Shown here piece by piece: positions 51,548 to 60,529 of a stretch of DNA of 64,000 nt. The stretch is from an uncultured Bacteroides sp. GTDB taxonomy: Bacteria; Bacteroidota; Bacteroidia; Bacteroidales; Bacteroidaceae. The notes under the pieces are model-generated. The model saw nothing but the letters and a program-made list of their open reading frames with translations, had not been told where the DNA came from and did not search any database. Both the position numbers and the translations under genes were made by a program. Every line of letters begins with the position of its first letter. Position 1 is the stretch's first letter. Location: positions 310,001-374,000 of the forward strand of contig NZ_OY787464.1 of assembly GCF_963678845.1 (NCBI RefSeq). Reading direction: 5' to 3'.

Positions 51548-52615
51548 TTAATGTAATTTTTCAAATTCCTGCATGCAAGCAACCAAAGCTTCTACGCTTT
51601 CTTTTGGCATTGCATTATAGCAAGAAGCACGGAAACCACCTACTGAACGGTGTCCCTTGATACCTACCATGCCTCTTTCTGTAGCAAACTTCATGAAGTC
51701 GGCTTCAAGATCCTTGTATTCGTCTTTCATCACGAAGCAGATGTTCATCAATGAACGGTCTTCTTTGTTTGCTGTTCCAACGAATAACTTGTTACGGTCA
51801 ATTTCACCGTATAAAAGATCAGCTTTTTCGATAGCTCTTCTTTCCATCTCTTTAACACCACCCTGAGCCTTTAACCAACGAAGAGTTTCAAGTGCTGCAT
51901 AGATAGGAACTACTGGAGGAGTATTGAACATTGAACCGTTATCAATATGAGTCTGGTAGTTAAGCATTGTAGGGATGTAACGAGATACTTTTCCAAGTGA
52001 ATCGTTCTTTACAATAACAAAAGTAAGTCCTGCAGGAGCAAGATTCTTTTGAGCTCCACCGTAAATCATCACATATTTTGAAATATCCATAGGACGAGAG
52101 AAGATATCTGAAGATGCATCTGCAATCATTGGAACAGGAGAATCAAGATCTGTGCGGATTTCTGTACCATAGATTGTGTTATTTGTTGTGATGTGGAAGT
52201 AATCGGCATCAGCAGGAATAGTATAATCTTTAGGAACAAATGTATAATTTGCGTCTGCAGAAGATGCAACCTCAACAACTTCACCAAAAGCTTTAGCTTC
52301 TTTCATTGCTTTCTTAGCCCAAACACCAGTGTTTAGATAAGCAGCTTTCTTTTCAAGGTAGTTGAAAGGAATCATACAGAATTCCAGGCTTGCGCCGCCA
52401 CCAAGGAAAAGGACCGAATAGCCTTCGGGTATATTTAAAAGTTCTTTAAACAGTGCTACAGCTTCATCAACCACTGGTTGAAAATCTTTTGCACGGTGAC
52501 TAATTTCCATCAAAGAAAGTCCAGAACCATTGAAGTCAAGAATGGCTTTCGCTGTGTTTTCGATTGTTGATTGAGGTAGAATAGAAGGTCCGGCATTAAA
52601 ATTATGCTTTTTCAT
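51548..52615 (-). CDS. serC: Phosphoserine aminotransferase
   Basis: 355 residues from the ATG at 52615. Second step of serine synthesis (also 4-phosphohydroxythreonine for pyridoxal). Family blocks: HNFNAGPSILPQ, LLNIPEGYSVLFLGGGASLEF, MIYGGAQKNLAPAG with the pyridoxal-binding Lys, and GGFRASCYNAM. A TTG 24 bp further up is not used because the KKHNFNAGP start aligns with the family. It leads the serC-serA-small protein-DUF1015 operon. Confidence 0.95.
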   Translation of the reverse strand: MKKHNFNAGPSILPQSTIENTAKAILDFNGSGLSLMEISHRAKDFQPVVDEAVALFKELLNIPEGYSVLFLGGGASLEFCMIPFNYLEKKAAYLNTGVWAKKAMKEAKAFGEVVEVASSADANYTFVPKDYTIPADADYFHITTNNTIYGTEIRTDLDSPVPMIADASSDIFSRPMDISKYVMIYGGAQKNLAPAGLTFVIVKNDSLGKVSRYIPTMLNYQTHIDNGSMFNTPPVVPIYAALETLRWLKAQGGVKEMERRAIEKADLLYGEIDRNKLFVGTANKEDRSLMNICFVMKDEYKDLEADFMKFATERGMVGIKGHRSVGGFRASCYNAMPKESVEALVACMQEFEKLH

Positions 52616-52859
52616 TTGAAGTTTGTTTTGATTATACAATAAAAATAACTAGAATTTTAAGACCCTGCGAAATTACTATTTTTTTTCGTGGTAGCAAACG
52701 TTTTAATATAAAAATATCGCATTTACGAGCCTTTTTACTTTCTATTTATTCGTCGAAGCACAGCTGTGACTTCATTTTGTTACATAATTTACTTTCTACA
52801 TTTAAGCATTGAACAATTACTTATTTGAATTCGTTTTTCTATATGAAAGGAGACAAATT

Positions 52860-53222
52860 ATGAAAATGACCTTGAATTTTATTTCATCAGTTGTGGCTAC
52901 TTATTTAGTCATCATCTTTATGTCCGGAATAGAATCCGGGAGTTTCTGGAATGTCGTTTTAGTAGCCGTTCTGCTTGGCGTTTTTAATATACTAGTCAAG
53001 CCGGGACTTCAAATGCTTTCTGTCATTCCAACTTTAATTACTATTTTACTATTCTTACTCGTTACCAACGCAGCTATACTTATTATGGCAGATTGGCTTA
53101 TTGATAGCTTTAAAGTAGATAACTTTGGCACTGCTATATTTTTTAGTATTATTATCTCGGCCATAAACTGGGGATTACACAGAGCTTTTAGAAAGATGGA
53201 TAAAACGAGACGGAAAAAATAA
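52860..53222 (+). CDS. Phage holin family (superfamily IV) membrane protein
   Basis: 120 residues from the ATG at 52860, which is preceded by a clear AAGGAGA Shine-Dalgarno, rare in this window. Four membrane segments (about 5-24, 28-48, 55-78, 88-108) and the motif GVFNILVKPGLQMLSVIPT place it in the YvlD/'mycobacterial four-TMS holin' family. Despite the name these chromosomal proteins are not phage genes. Basic C-terminus KMDKTRRKK. Function unknown. Confidence 0.82.
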   Translation: MKMTLNFISSVVATYLVIIFMSGIESGSFWNVVLVAVLLGVFNILVKPGLQMLSVIPTLITILLFLLVTNAAILIMADWLIDSFKVDNFGTAIFFSIIISAINWGLHRAFRKMDKTRRKK

Positions 53223-53225
53223 TAA

Positions 53226-53312
53226 TCCTTGTACAAAACAAATCATTCTCCTGTACAGAAGAATGATTTGTTTTGTACAGAAGAATGCAATCTTTTGTAC
53301 AAGAGAATATAA
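53226..53312. repeat. Array C: four TGTACA units at exact 22-bp period
   Basis: GTACA lies at 53231, 53253, 53275 and 53297. Bases 53230-53279 form a palindrome with 20-bp perfect arms around a 10-bp centre. The last unit and its flank (TTTTGTACAAGAGAATATAA) are identical to array B's end. It sits between convergent genes and may also stop transcription. Confidence 0.9.
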
Positions 53313-53328
53313 ATGTATAAGGAAGAAA

Positions 53329-54657
53329 TTAATCAGCTTCCTCAATCTTTGCCTTAATGCCCTTTATCTTTTCACCTTGAATAAGGTTAAGAGTCTGGTT
53401 CAGCTTTGAACGGCGGATAGCAACAAAGGCAAAATGCTCTTTCACATCTATCTGGCCCAGATCTTCTTTGGCAAGCTGTCCTTTTTTATAAAGAAAACCA
53501 ATAATATCAATCTTGTTCACCTTATCTTTTTTCCCTTTACCTATATATAAAGTAACCCAAAGTGGTTTTACAGGACGAGGAGTTGTTTTCGGTAAATTAA
53601 ATATTTCCGGTTCTTCTGTTACGTATACCGGCAGAGTTTCATCATCATTGAGAATGATGTATGAGGTTCCTTCTGCATCCCAACGGGCTGTTCTTCCGTT
53701 ACGATGGGTAAAAGCATCCTCATTAATAGGTATATGGTAGTGAATGATATTCTCAATTTCAGGAATATCCAATCCGCGGGAAGCTAAATCTGTAGAGACG
53801 AACACGTGACAACTGCCGTTACGGAACTTGTATAAGGCGCGTTCACGATCGGGCTGTTCCATTCCTCCATGGAAAAACTCATTATCTAACCCCTTTGAAG
53901 CTAAATAATCACTAACCCGCTCCACTGCATCACGATGGTTACAGAAAACTATTGTGGAACTGCTGCCTAACATGCAGAGCAGTCGGAAAAGAGTTTCAAG
54001 CTTGTCCTTATCCGGAGAGATCACTTTCATCAGCTTCAAACGAGCTACTTCTTCATCATCCACAAGAAAATCGAGCTTAATAATCTCATTCATCCCTGTA
54101 AACTCAGGAATTTCCTCAGCATCAGTAGCCGAAAGAAGTATGCGTTTCTTTAATCCAGGCAGTTGAGCAATGATTTCCGACATTTCATCGTGAAAACCAT
54201 ATTCCAAAGACTTATCAAACTCATCAATTACCAATGTGTGAATAGAGTCGGGACTAAAATTGCCTTTAGTCAAATGGTCGTTGATACGTCCGGGAGTACC
54301 TATTATAATTGCGGGATGATTTCCCAGAATGCTCTTTTTTTCGTCAGATATTGGGTGTCCGCCATAACAGCAGCAAGTTTTAAATCCGGTATTCATTGCT
54401 TTAAATACAGATTCAATCTGCAATGCCAGTTCACGTGAAGGAACCATCACCATGCTCTGAATTGTATCATCTTCGGGCTTTAACTCTTGTAAAAGAGGAA
54501 GCAGAAAAGCCAATGTTTTGCCTGATCCCGTTGGAGACAGCAAAATAACGTCCTTCCCCTGACTGTTAGCCCTTAGGGAGGCTTCCTGCATTGGGTTCAG
54601 ATTCTCTATCTTTAAACTCTTAAGAGCCTGCGCTATTTGTTCTTGTTTCATATTCAT
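53329..54657 (-). CDS. DEAD-box RNA helicase (DEFD variant, DbpA-like)
   Basis: 442 residues. RecA-like domains with Q-motif NLNPMQEASL, Walker A SPTGSGKT, motif Ia VPSRELALQ, motif II VIDEFDKSLE (DEFD, not DEAD), motif III SATDAEE, and motif VI HRNGRTAR. A C-terminal domain of about 75 residues resembles the DbpA RNA-binding domain (VTLYIGKGKKDKVNKIDIIGF), pointing to 23S rRNA maturation. DEFD is seen in a subset of Bacteroidota helicases and should still bind ATP. Monocistronic. Confidence 0.9.
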   Translation of the reverse strand: MNMKQEQIAQALKSLKIENLNPMQEASLRANSQGKDVILLSPTGSGKTLAFLLPLLQELKPEDDTIQSMVMVPSRELALQIESVFKAMNTGFKTCCCYGGHPISDEKKSILGNHPAIIIGTPGRINDHLTKGNFSPDSIHTLVIDEFDKSLEYGFHDEMSEIIAQLPGLKKRILLSATDAEEIPEFTGMNEIIKLDFLVDDEEVARLKLMKVISPDKDKLETLFRLLCMLGSSSTIVFCNHRDAVERVSDYLASKGLDNEFFHGGMEQPDRERALYKFRNGSCHVFVSTDLASRGLDIPEIENIIHYHIPINEDAFTHRNGRTARWDAEGTSYIILNDDETLPVYVTEEPEIFNLPKTTPRPVKPLWVTLYIGKGKKDKVNKIDIIGFLYKKGQLAKEDLGQIDVKEHFAFVAIRRSKLNQTLNLIQGEKIKGIKAKIEEAD

Positions 54658-54767
54658 GCTGCAAAAATACGCTAAATATTAAAAAGAAGATGCATGTACA
54701 TTCATAAAACACTATAATAGAAGAGATATTCCCGAAAAATCATCCTTAAATGACAGGTATAAGCATG

Positions 54768-55961
54768 TCAGTGCTTCTGTCTTTGCAGTTCATACTTATA
54801 AATTATTTTGCCTAATCTCTCCATAAAAGGTTGCCCAATATCTCTATAATGATAGTTTGCAGGAGTAATCTGTCCATCACAAGTATTGATTACAACCGAA
54901 AGCATAAACTCAACTCCGGTTTTAGGATTCACAAAATAAGCCACATCAGCCAAAGTTCCGTGAGACTCCCCTACCATATTATGAATTTCCAGTCCTGGAA
55001 GATTAGTTATAGCAGAGTTCTTCCCATAATAAAGATACTTTTTCAGATGAACAGGATATTTACGTTTATTCTTTCTAAATGCAGGAAACTCACTTTCATT
55101 TGGAGTCATCGCTGTGTATTTATACAACAAATCATAGTCCTCATCAGTCAGATTAAACTTTTTCTTTCCCGGCACAGCTTCCCTAAAGAACGTATAAAGT
55201 ATCAGGTCATTAATGTTCTGCAAAGGCAAATTGTTAAAATATGAAAAGTCTCTTCCTCCTTTCAGAACAGTCCCCAAAGGATTAGAAAGCTGAATGGGAT
55301 TGGTGGTCAACGATTGGTTATACACAAGCGAATCTTTTCCATCATAGATACACACCGGAGGAGCTATTCGATTCTGCTCACGGTTACATGCATTAAACCG
55401 AAGCATTATCCGGATAGAATCATACCCCATCTGGGCCAGACGATTATTAATATACTCTTGTCCCAGAAAATCATACATCCTGTTATAGGCATTATTATCA
55501 CTTACCAGAATCATTTCTTTAATATAATTGGCCAGACGTGGAGTTACATCGGGTGCCAGATAATCCGCCGACACAGGTGGAAAATTATAGCTATTATCCG
55601 GAAACCCCACTTTATTATAAAGATTAACATCAAAGTTCTGCTTCAGATTATTAATTTTCTCCATTCCCAATAAGATTAATGGCCATTTCACCAAGCTAGC
55701 CGGATTAAAGAACTTTTTGCTATCCAATTGATAATTATATTGGGTAAAACGGGGAATATTTAAATTATCACGATCTATTTGAGTATAAATAATCTGGATT
55801 TCATATTTTGCAGCATTAGTAAGATAAGGTTTAAAAAACAAATCTTTATCCATCATGTTATGTAGAAAAGCAGAATCTCCAATAGTGCGAGTTTGGGCAA
55901 GACACCCTGAGACACCAAGAAATAAAACAAATAAAGCAATTAAAGTCTTGATTTTTAGCAT
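54768..55961 (-). CDS. Exported serine hydrolase (class A beta-lactamase-like)
   Basis: 397 residues. The signal ends with GVSGC (Cys20), so it may be a lipoprotein. The penicillin-recognising fold shows S89-LV-K92 (SxxK), S154-D-N156 (SDN), and MVGESHGTLADVAYFVN where a KTG-type strand is expected; a clear KTG is not seen. It is longer than true class A beta-lactamases. A DD-peptidase or other wall hydrolase is as likely as resistance; I would not call it a resistance gene. A -7 box is at 55983-55990. Confidence 0.75.
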   Translation of the reverse strand: MLKIKTLIALFVLFLGVSGCLAQTRTIGDSAFLHNMMDKDLFFKPYLTNAAKYEIQIIYTQIDRDNLNIPRFTQYNYQLDSKKFFNPASLVKWPLILLGMEKINNLKQNFDVNLYNKVGFPDNSYNFPPVSADYLAPDVTPRLANYIKEMILVSDNNAYNRMYDFLGQEYINNRLAQMGYDSIRIMLRFNACNREQNRIAPPVCIYDGKDSLVYNQSLTTNPIQLSNPLGTVLKGGRDFSYFNNLPLQNINDLILYTFFREAVPGKKKFNLTDEDYDLLYKYTAMTPNESEFPAFRKNKRKYPVHLKKYLYYGKNSAITNLPGLEIHNMVGESHGTLADVAYFVNPKTGVEFMLSVVINTCDGQITPANYHYRDIGQPFMERLGKIIYKYELQRQKH

Positions 55962-55982
55962 AATTCATATCAATTTTGCCGG

Positions 55983-55990
55983 CAAAGCTA
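55983..55990 (-). promoter_or_regulatory. -7 box (TAGCTTTG) of the serine hydrolase gene
   Basis: Exact TAnnTTTG match on the minus strand, 22 bp before the ATG at 55961. Confidence 0.65.
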
Positions 55991-56065
55991 ATAATTTATT
56001 TGGGAAAAGATTAATCTAAAAACACATTTTATACAATAAGTCTTTTATTTTGCAGCAAGAATTCA

Positions 56066-56073
56066 TACCTTTG
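56066..56073 (+). promoter_or_regulatory. -7 box (TACCTTTG) of prs
   Basis: Exact match 36 bp before the ATG at 56109; same octamer as the LysM and DUF134 promoters. Confidence 0.7.
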
Positions 56074-56108
56074 CAGGCAAATTAATACAAAGGTAATTCA
56101 ATTACAAA

Positions 56109-57047
56109 ATGAGCGAAAAAGCACCTTTTATGGTATTCTCTGGTACTAACTCCAGATACCTAGCAGAGAAAATTTGCGAAAGCCTTGGCTGTCCCCTGGG
56201 GAATATGAACATCACCCACTTTGCCGATGGGGAGTTTGCCGTATCCTACGAAGAATCTATCAGGGGTTCACATGTTTTTCTAGTACAATCTACCTTTCCT
56301 AACTCTGACAACTTAATGGAACTACTGCTGATGGTTGACGCAGCAAAACGTGCATCAGCAAAAAGCATCGTTGCAGTTATTCCTTATTTTGGATGGGCCC
56401 GCCAAGATAGAAAAGATAAACCGCGTGTCGCAATCGGAGCTAAATTAGTAGCCGACTTGTTAGCTGTTGCTGGCATTGACCGCCTTATCACCATGGATTT
56501 GCACGCAGACCAAATTCAAGGATTCTTTAATGTTCCAGTAGACCATTTATATGGATCTGCTGTATTCTTACCATACATTGAATCTTTAGATCTAGACGAA
56601 TTAGTAATCGCAACTCCTGATGTTGGTGGTTCTAAAAGAGCTAGCACCTATTCTAAGTATTTAGGTGTTCCACTGGTTCTTTGCAACAAGTCCCGAATTA
56701 AAGCTAACGAAGTTGCATCTATGCAGATTATCGGTGATGTTAAAGGCAAGAATGTTATTTTAATTGATGACATTGTAGATACAGCCGGAACCATTACCAA
56801 AGCAGCCGATATTATGTTGGGAGCCGGAGCTGTTTCAGTTCGCGCTATTGCCAGCCACTGCGTAATGTCTTGTCCTGCAACTGAGCGTGTAGAGAACTCA
56901 AGTCTTACTGAAATGATTTTCACAAACAGTATTCCATATTCTAAGGGAGGTACAAAAGTAAAACAATTATCTATTGCAGATTTGTTTGCAACCACTATCC
57001 GCAGAGTATACAACAACGAATCAATCAGTTCACAATATATTATTTAA
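56109..57047 (+). CDS. prs: Ribose-phosphate pyrophosphokinase
   Basis: 312 residues, usual length. Makes PRPP from ribose 5-phosphate and ATP for nucleotide, His and Trp synthesis. Motifs: the start FSGTNSRYLAEKICESLG, the metal-binding MDLHADQIQGFFNVP, and the PRPP loop VILIDDIVDTAGT. It is monocistronic with a clear promoter and terminator, as expected for a constant housekeeping gene. Confidence 0.97.
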   Translation: MSEKAPFMVFSGTNSRYLAEKICESLGCPLGNMNITHFADGEFAVSYEESIRGSHVFLVQSTFPNSDNLMELLLMVDAAKRASAKSIVAVIPYFGWARQDRKDKPRVAIGAKLVADLLAVAGIDRLITMDLHADQIQGFFNVPVDHLYGSAVFLPYIESLDLDELVIATPDVGGSKRASTYSKYLGVPLVLCNKSRIKANEVASMQIIGDVKGKNVILIDDIVDTAGTITKAADIMLGAGAVSVRAIASHCVMSCPATERVENSSLTEMIFTNSIPYSKGGTKVKQLSIADLFATTIRRVYNNESISSQYII

Positions 57048-57065
57048 GTTATAATATACCCCAAT

Positions 57066-57119
57066 AAAATAAATATGCCGGTGCAGAGATAATATCAACG
57101 CACCGGCATATTTTATTTT
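57066..57119. terminator. Bidirectional terminator after prs
   Basis: ATATGCCGGTGC pairs perfectly with GCACCGGCATAT, extended by A-rich and T-rich flanks; loop of 15 nt. Shared with the convergent MORN gene. Confidence 0.93.
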
Positions 57120-57139
57120 AAAGAATATCTGAAAGGATA

Positions 57140-58315
57140 TTATTTCTTTTCTACATTATCAATTACACCAAACTTATAAGATCCACGCCTTACAACGTTT
57201 CCCGATTTATCAAATTCTACAAAAGGACCATCTTTCTTCCCTTGTCGGAAAAAACCTTCGTAACGGTTGCCGTCTTTATCTTCCTGAATTCCAGAACCAT
57301 CTTCCTTTCCATTGACAAATCCACCTTTATATTTAGTTCCTTCTTTCAGAATAAGTACACCCTGACCGTTATAAATATTATTTTTCCATTCGCCATCATA
57401 AGAGTCTCCATTAGCCCAGGTATATATTCCTCTGCCATTTCTCTGGTTCTTTATCCATTGGCCGGTATATACAGTTCCATTTTTCCAGGTAAAAGTACCT
57501 TGACCGTGTTGCATACCTTCCTTAAAGTCGCCCTCATACTTGTCACCGTTAGCAAGTGTAAATTTACCTCTTCCTGTTCTTTGTCCTTTCAAATAATCAC
57601 CATCGTATTTTTCTCCTGACTGGAAGAAATAGATTCCGTGTCCATCCTGAATGTCATTCACCCAATCACCCGAATATTTATCTCCTGTAGGGTAAGAATA
57701 GGAACCTTTTCCCCAACGGACATTGTCTTTCCAATCACCTTCATACTTTGATTTATCTTCCCAAACCAGAATGCCCTTACCATTTTTCTTGTCGGCTTTC
57801 CAGTCACCTTCATATTTTGCTCCGTTTTTCCAGGAATAAGTACCTTTTCCGTCGCGTTTATCATTAACCCAATTTCCGGTATAAACATCTCCGTTATAAT
57901 AATACATAGTACCTTCACCTTGTTGATAGTCAGTATACCACATTCCTTCATACCTATTATTATTCATGAAATAATAAGTACCTTTTCCGTGTTGCTGATC
58001 TTGGAACCATTGTCCTTCATATTTTTCACCATCAACAAAAGAATAAACACCAAATCCTTCACGCTTGCCGTTTATATATTCTCCTTCGTATATATCGCCA
58101 TTTTTAAATACTGTCTTCCCTTTTCCATAAGGTTTGCCTTTTTGAAGCTCACCCGTATAAGTTGAGCCATCTTTAAAAGTAAAGTTTCCTATTTTAAGTT
58201 CTGAGGCAGGAACAAAAACTTGTTTAATTTTTGAGAAAAACCCACCAATCCCTTGAGCTTGAGAAGAAGCAGCTACAGAGATAAATAAAAAGAATATATA
58301 GATATATTTTCGCAT
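57140..58315 (-). CDS. Exported MORN-repeat protein (14 repeats)
   Basis: 391 residues from the ATG at 58315. Signal peptide MRKYIYIFFLFISVAASSQAQ. Residues 45-370 are an almost unbroken run of 23-residue MORN repeats with the pattern Y-E-G-x-W/F...G-x-G-x-x; I count 14 (YTGEL, YEGEY, YEGQW, YEGMW, YTGNW and so on). MORN sheets bind lipids or proteins or act as spacers. The start is fixed by a -7 box at 58347-58354 that excludes the upstream ATG at 58342. Function unknown. Confidence 0.9.
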   Translation of the reverse strand: MRKYIYIFFLFISVAASSQAQGIGGFFSKIKQVFVPASELKIGNFTFKDGSTYTGELQKGKPYGKGKTVFKNGDIYEGEYINGKREGFGVYSFVDGEKYEGQWFQDQQHGKGTYYFMNNNRYEGMWYTDYQQGEGTMYYYNGDVYTGNWVNDKRDGKGTYSWKNGAKYEGDWKADKKNGKGILVWEDKSKYEGDWKDNVRWGKGSYSYPTGDKYSGDWVNDIQDGHGIYFFQSGEKYDGDYLKGQRTGRGKFTLANGDKYEGDFKEGMQHGQGTFTWKNGTVYTGQWIKNQRNGRGIYTWANGDSYDGEWKNNIYNGQGVLILKEGTKYKGGFVNGKEDGSGIQEDKDGNRYEGFFRQGKKDGPFVEFDKSGNVVRRGSYKFGVIDNVEKK

Positions 58316-58346
58316 ATTAGATATATATTTATAAACACACATAAGG

Positions 58347-58354
58347 CAAAAGTA
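58347..58354 (-). promoter_or_regulatory. -7 box (TACTTTTG) of the MORN gene
   Basis: Exact TAnnTTTG match on the minus strand; it places transcription start near 58340, upstream of ATG 58315 and at or past ATG 58342. Confidence 0.7.
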
Positions 58355-58399
58355 ACAATAATCTATGAAAAGAGTTAATTTATTAGGTTTTGTTATAAA

Positions 58400-59686
58400 T
58401 TAAAGACTTTTACCTGCAATAACCTCCACCATATTTTCCTGATCAAAGTATTTTTGAGCTAAAATTCTTATCTCTTCTGCAGTTACACTTATTAAAGCAT
58501 TAAGTGATTCCTCGAAATAAGAATCAGACAGATTAGAAGTTTGAATAAACATCCAGGCATCAGATAATGAGAATGGACCTTCATAGCTGCGACACATATC
58601 GCCTAACATATAATTTCTTACCATGTTCAACTCTGAATCAGGCACTAAATCAGTCTGCAGCATACTCATCTCATGATAAACTTCCTTAATGATATCTTCC
58701 ACATATTCATTAGCAGCTTCAGTGGCCACCATAAAAACACCGGTATCCGGATAAGAAGCTATTCCTGAAGAAATGCCATAAGTATACCCCTTGTCTTCGC
58801 GTATATTTGACATTAGCCGACTTCCAAAATAACCGCCAAAGATAGTAACAAGAACTCTTAGTTTATAATAATCGGGATGGGACCTTTGAATCATTACTTT
58901 ACCCATTTTCAAGGAACTTTGCATAGCAGTAGCTTGTTCGGTAAAAAGACGTTTCCGGGTTGTTGAACTGATAGCATAAGGCAATAGAGATGATTTATTT
59001 TCTACCTGTCCCCATGTATCTTTACCAAAAGTATTTTCCAGCTGATTCAATATTCCATCTGTAATCTTTCCTGCAATGTAAATACTGCAATTTCCGGAAT
59101 GATAATATTTATCATAGAACTCTTTCAGACATGCTGAAGTTACTTTATCATAATCATCCGCAGAAGCAAAGCGACCACAAGGATGTTGTTCTCCAAAGAT
59201 TGCTCCGGCAAAGCTTTTCTGAGCCAGATATTCAACCTTCGTGCTATTAATCAAGAACTGATGTTTATTGGTATCAACAACCGTATTCAACTCTTTTTGC
59301 GGAAAAAGCGGTTCTTTTACAATAGATTCCACTACTTCCAATGTGCTGGCAAGGTATTTATTCAGAGAATAAAGGGTAATATAAGAATACTCCATGGAGG
59401 TAGAAAGTTCCAGCCAGGCACCATAATAGTCAAGTTTTTCTGCAATCTCTGCAGAAGTAAAACGTTTGGTTCCTTCCCTTAGCATTCGGTTGGTAAAGAG
59501 AGTCTGCAATAATTGAGTTTGATGCCATTTTCCTGCACCAATAAGAATATCCATCCTTACCACCTCCTGATTACCGGCCTCTATTACATTTAAAGGTATG
59601 CCATTAGACATTATTTTCCTCTGGGGAGCCGCAATAGATATATCCTCCAATGCTTTAATCTCTGGTTGAGTTTTTCTATTCAGCAT
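58400..59686 (-). CDS. M16 (insulinase-like) protein without the zinc motif
   Basis: 428 residues with two M16 domains (second contains ATAMQSSLKMGK and GGYFGSRLMSNIREDKGYTYG). The position of the HxxEH zinc motif is occupied by QTLFT (about 61-65), so the protein lacks the catalytic His and Glu. In two-gene M16B peptidases one subunit is active and the other has the conserved R/Y pair (here REDKGYTYG); this is the second kind. No active M16 partner is in the window. It overlaps kdsB by 11 nt, so the two are coupled. No signal peptide. Confidence 0.85.
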   Translation of the reverse strand: MLNRKTQPEIKALEDISIAAPQRKIMSNGIPLNVIEAGNQEVVRMDILIGAGKWHQTQLLQTLFTNRMLREGTKRFTSAEIAEKLDYYGAWLELSTSMEYSYITLYSLNKYLASTLEVVESIVKEPLFPQKELNTVVDTNKHQFLINSTKVEYLAQKSFAGAIFGEQHPCGRFASADDYDKVTSACLKEFYDKYYHSGNCSIYIAGKITDGILNQLENTFGKDTWGQVENKSSLLPYAISSTTRKRLFTEQATAMQSSLKMGKVMIQRSHPDYYKLRVLVTIFGGYFGSRLMSNIREDKGYTYGISSGIASYPDTGVFMVATEAANEYVEDIIKEVYHEMSMLQTDLVPDSELNMVRNYMLGDMCRSYEGPFSLSDAWMFIQTSNLSDSYFEESLNALISVTAEEIRILAQKYFDQENMVEVIAGKSL

Positions 59687-60434
59687 ATTGATTCTTTAAA
59701 AATGTTTCAGCCTTAATTAAATCCTCTGGGGTATCTATACCAATTGTTTCCAAATCAGTTATTCCCACTTTGATGGTATATCCGTTTTCGAGCCAGCGAA
59801 GTTGTTCCAGTGATTCTGCCAATTCAAGCGATGATTGTGACAAAGTCGTGATCTCTTTCAATACTTCCGCACGATAAGCATATAATCCGATATGCTTATA
59901 ATAGATATGTTGCTTTAGCCAATCTTTCTTATCACTATTTCTTGTAAATGGAATAATTGAACGACTAAAATAGAGTGCATTCCAGTTCTTGTTCACTACT
60001 ACTTTCGGTGAATTGACATTTTCCAGGGTTTCAAAAGAATCACTCGCTGTAAAAGGTTTTACCAACGTAGCTATATGAGTGGTTGGGTCATCAAAACAAG
60101 CTTTTATTGAATCTAACTGAGATGGTTGAATAAATGGTTCATCTCCCTGAATGTTTACCACAACATCATATCCTGCACCTATCTTTGTGAATGCTTCATA
60201 ACAACGATCTGTTCCGCTTTTATGTAATTGAGAAGTCATAACAACTTTTCCGCCAAAAGCTGTCACAGCTTGTTCTATTCTTTCATCGTCAGTGGCAACA
60301 TAAGCTTCATCCAAACAGTTGCGTACTTGTTCATACACTCTTTGGATAACAGTTTTTCCGCCCAACATAGCCAGAGGTTTTCCCGGAAAGCGTGTGGAAG
60401 CATATCTTGCCGGTATTATTCCAATATATTTCAT
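59676..60434 (-). CDS. kdsB: 3-deoxy-manno-octulosonate cytidylyltransferase
   Basis: 252 residues from the ATG at 60434. Activates Kdo to CMP-Kdo for lipid A-core synthesis. Nucleotidyltransferase motifs: IIPARYASTRFPGKPLAML, TDDERI, and VVNIQGDEPFIQP. HIGLYAYRAEVL is a KdsB block. The TTG at 60467 is excluded by a -7 box (60465-60472) and by the family start MKYIGIIPARY. It leads a two-gene unit with the M16-like protein. Confidence 0.96.
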   Translation of the reverse strand: MKYIGIIPARYASTRFPGKPLAMLGGKTVIQRVYEQVRNCLDEAYVATDDERIEQAVTAFGGKVVMTSQLHKSGTDRCYEAFTKIGAGYDVVVNIQGDEPFIQPSQLDSIKACFDDPTTHIATLVKPFTASDSFETLENVNSPKVVVNKNWNALYFSRSIIPFTRNSDKKDWLKQHIYYKHIGLYAYRAEVLKEITTLSQSSLELAESLEQLRWLENGYTIKVGITDLETIGIDTPEDLIKAETFLKNQYAE

Positions 60435-60464
60435 TGTGATATTTTTATGATTCAATTGAGGCCC

Positions 60465-60472
60465 CAAAAATA
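60465..60472 (-). promoter_or_regulatory. -7 box (TATTTTTG) of kdsB
   Basis: Exact TAnnTTTG match on the minus strand, 30 bp before the ATG at 60434. It fixes the kdsB start. Confidence 0.65.
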
Positions 60473-60529
60473 CAAAAATATTTGGTAATATAGCCTTTTT
60501 ACCGTTAATTTGTCACTAAAAAGAAAGCA

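Noticed and set aside
52860..53222. Prophage because of the 'phage holin family' protein
   Set aside because: This family is a common chromosomal membrane protein, and no phage genes lie near it.
54768..55961. Antibiotic resistance beta-lactamase
   Set aside because: SxxK and SDN are present but a clear KTG is not, and the length and family fit general envelope serine hydrolases better.
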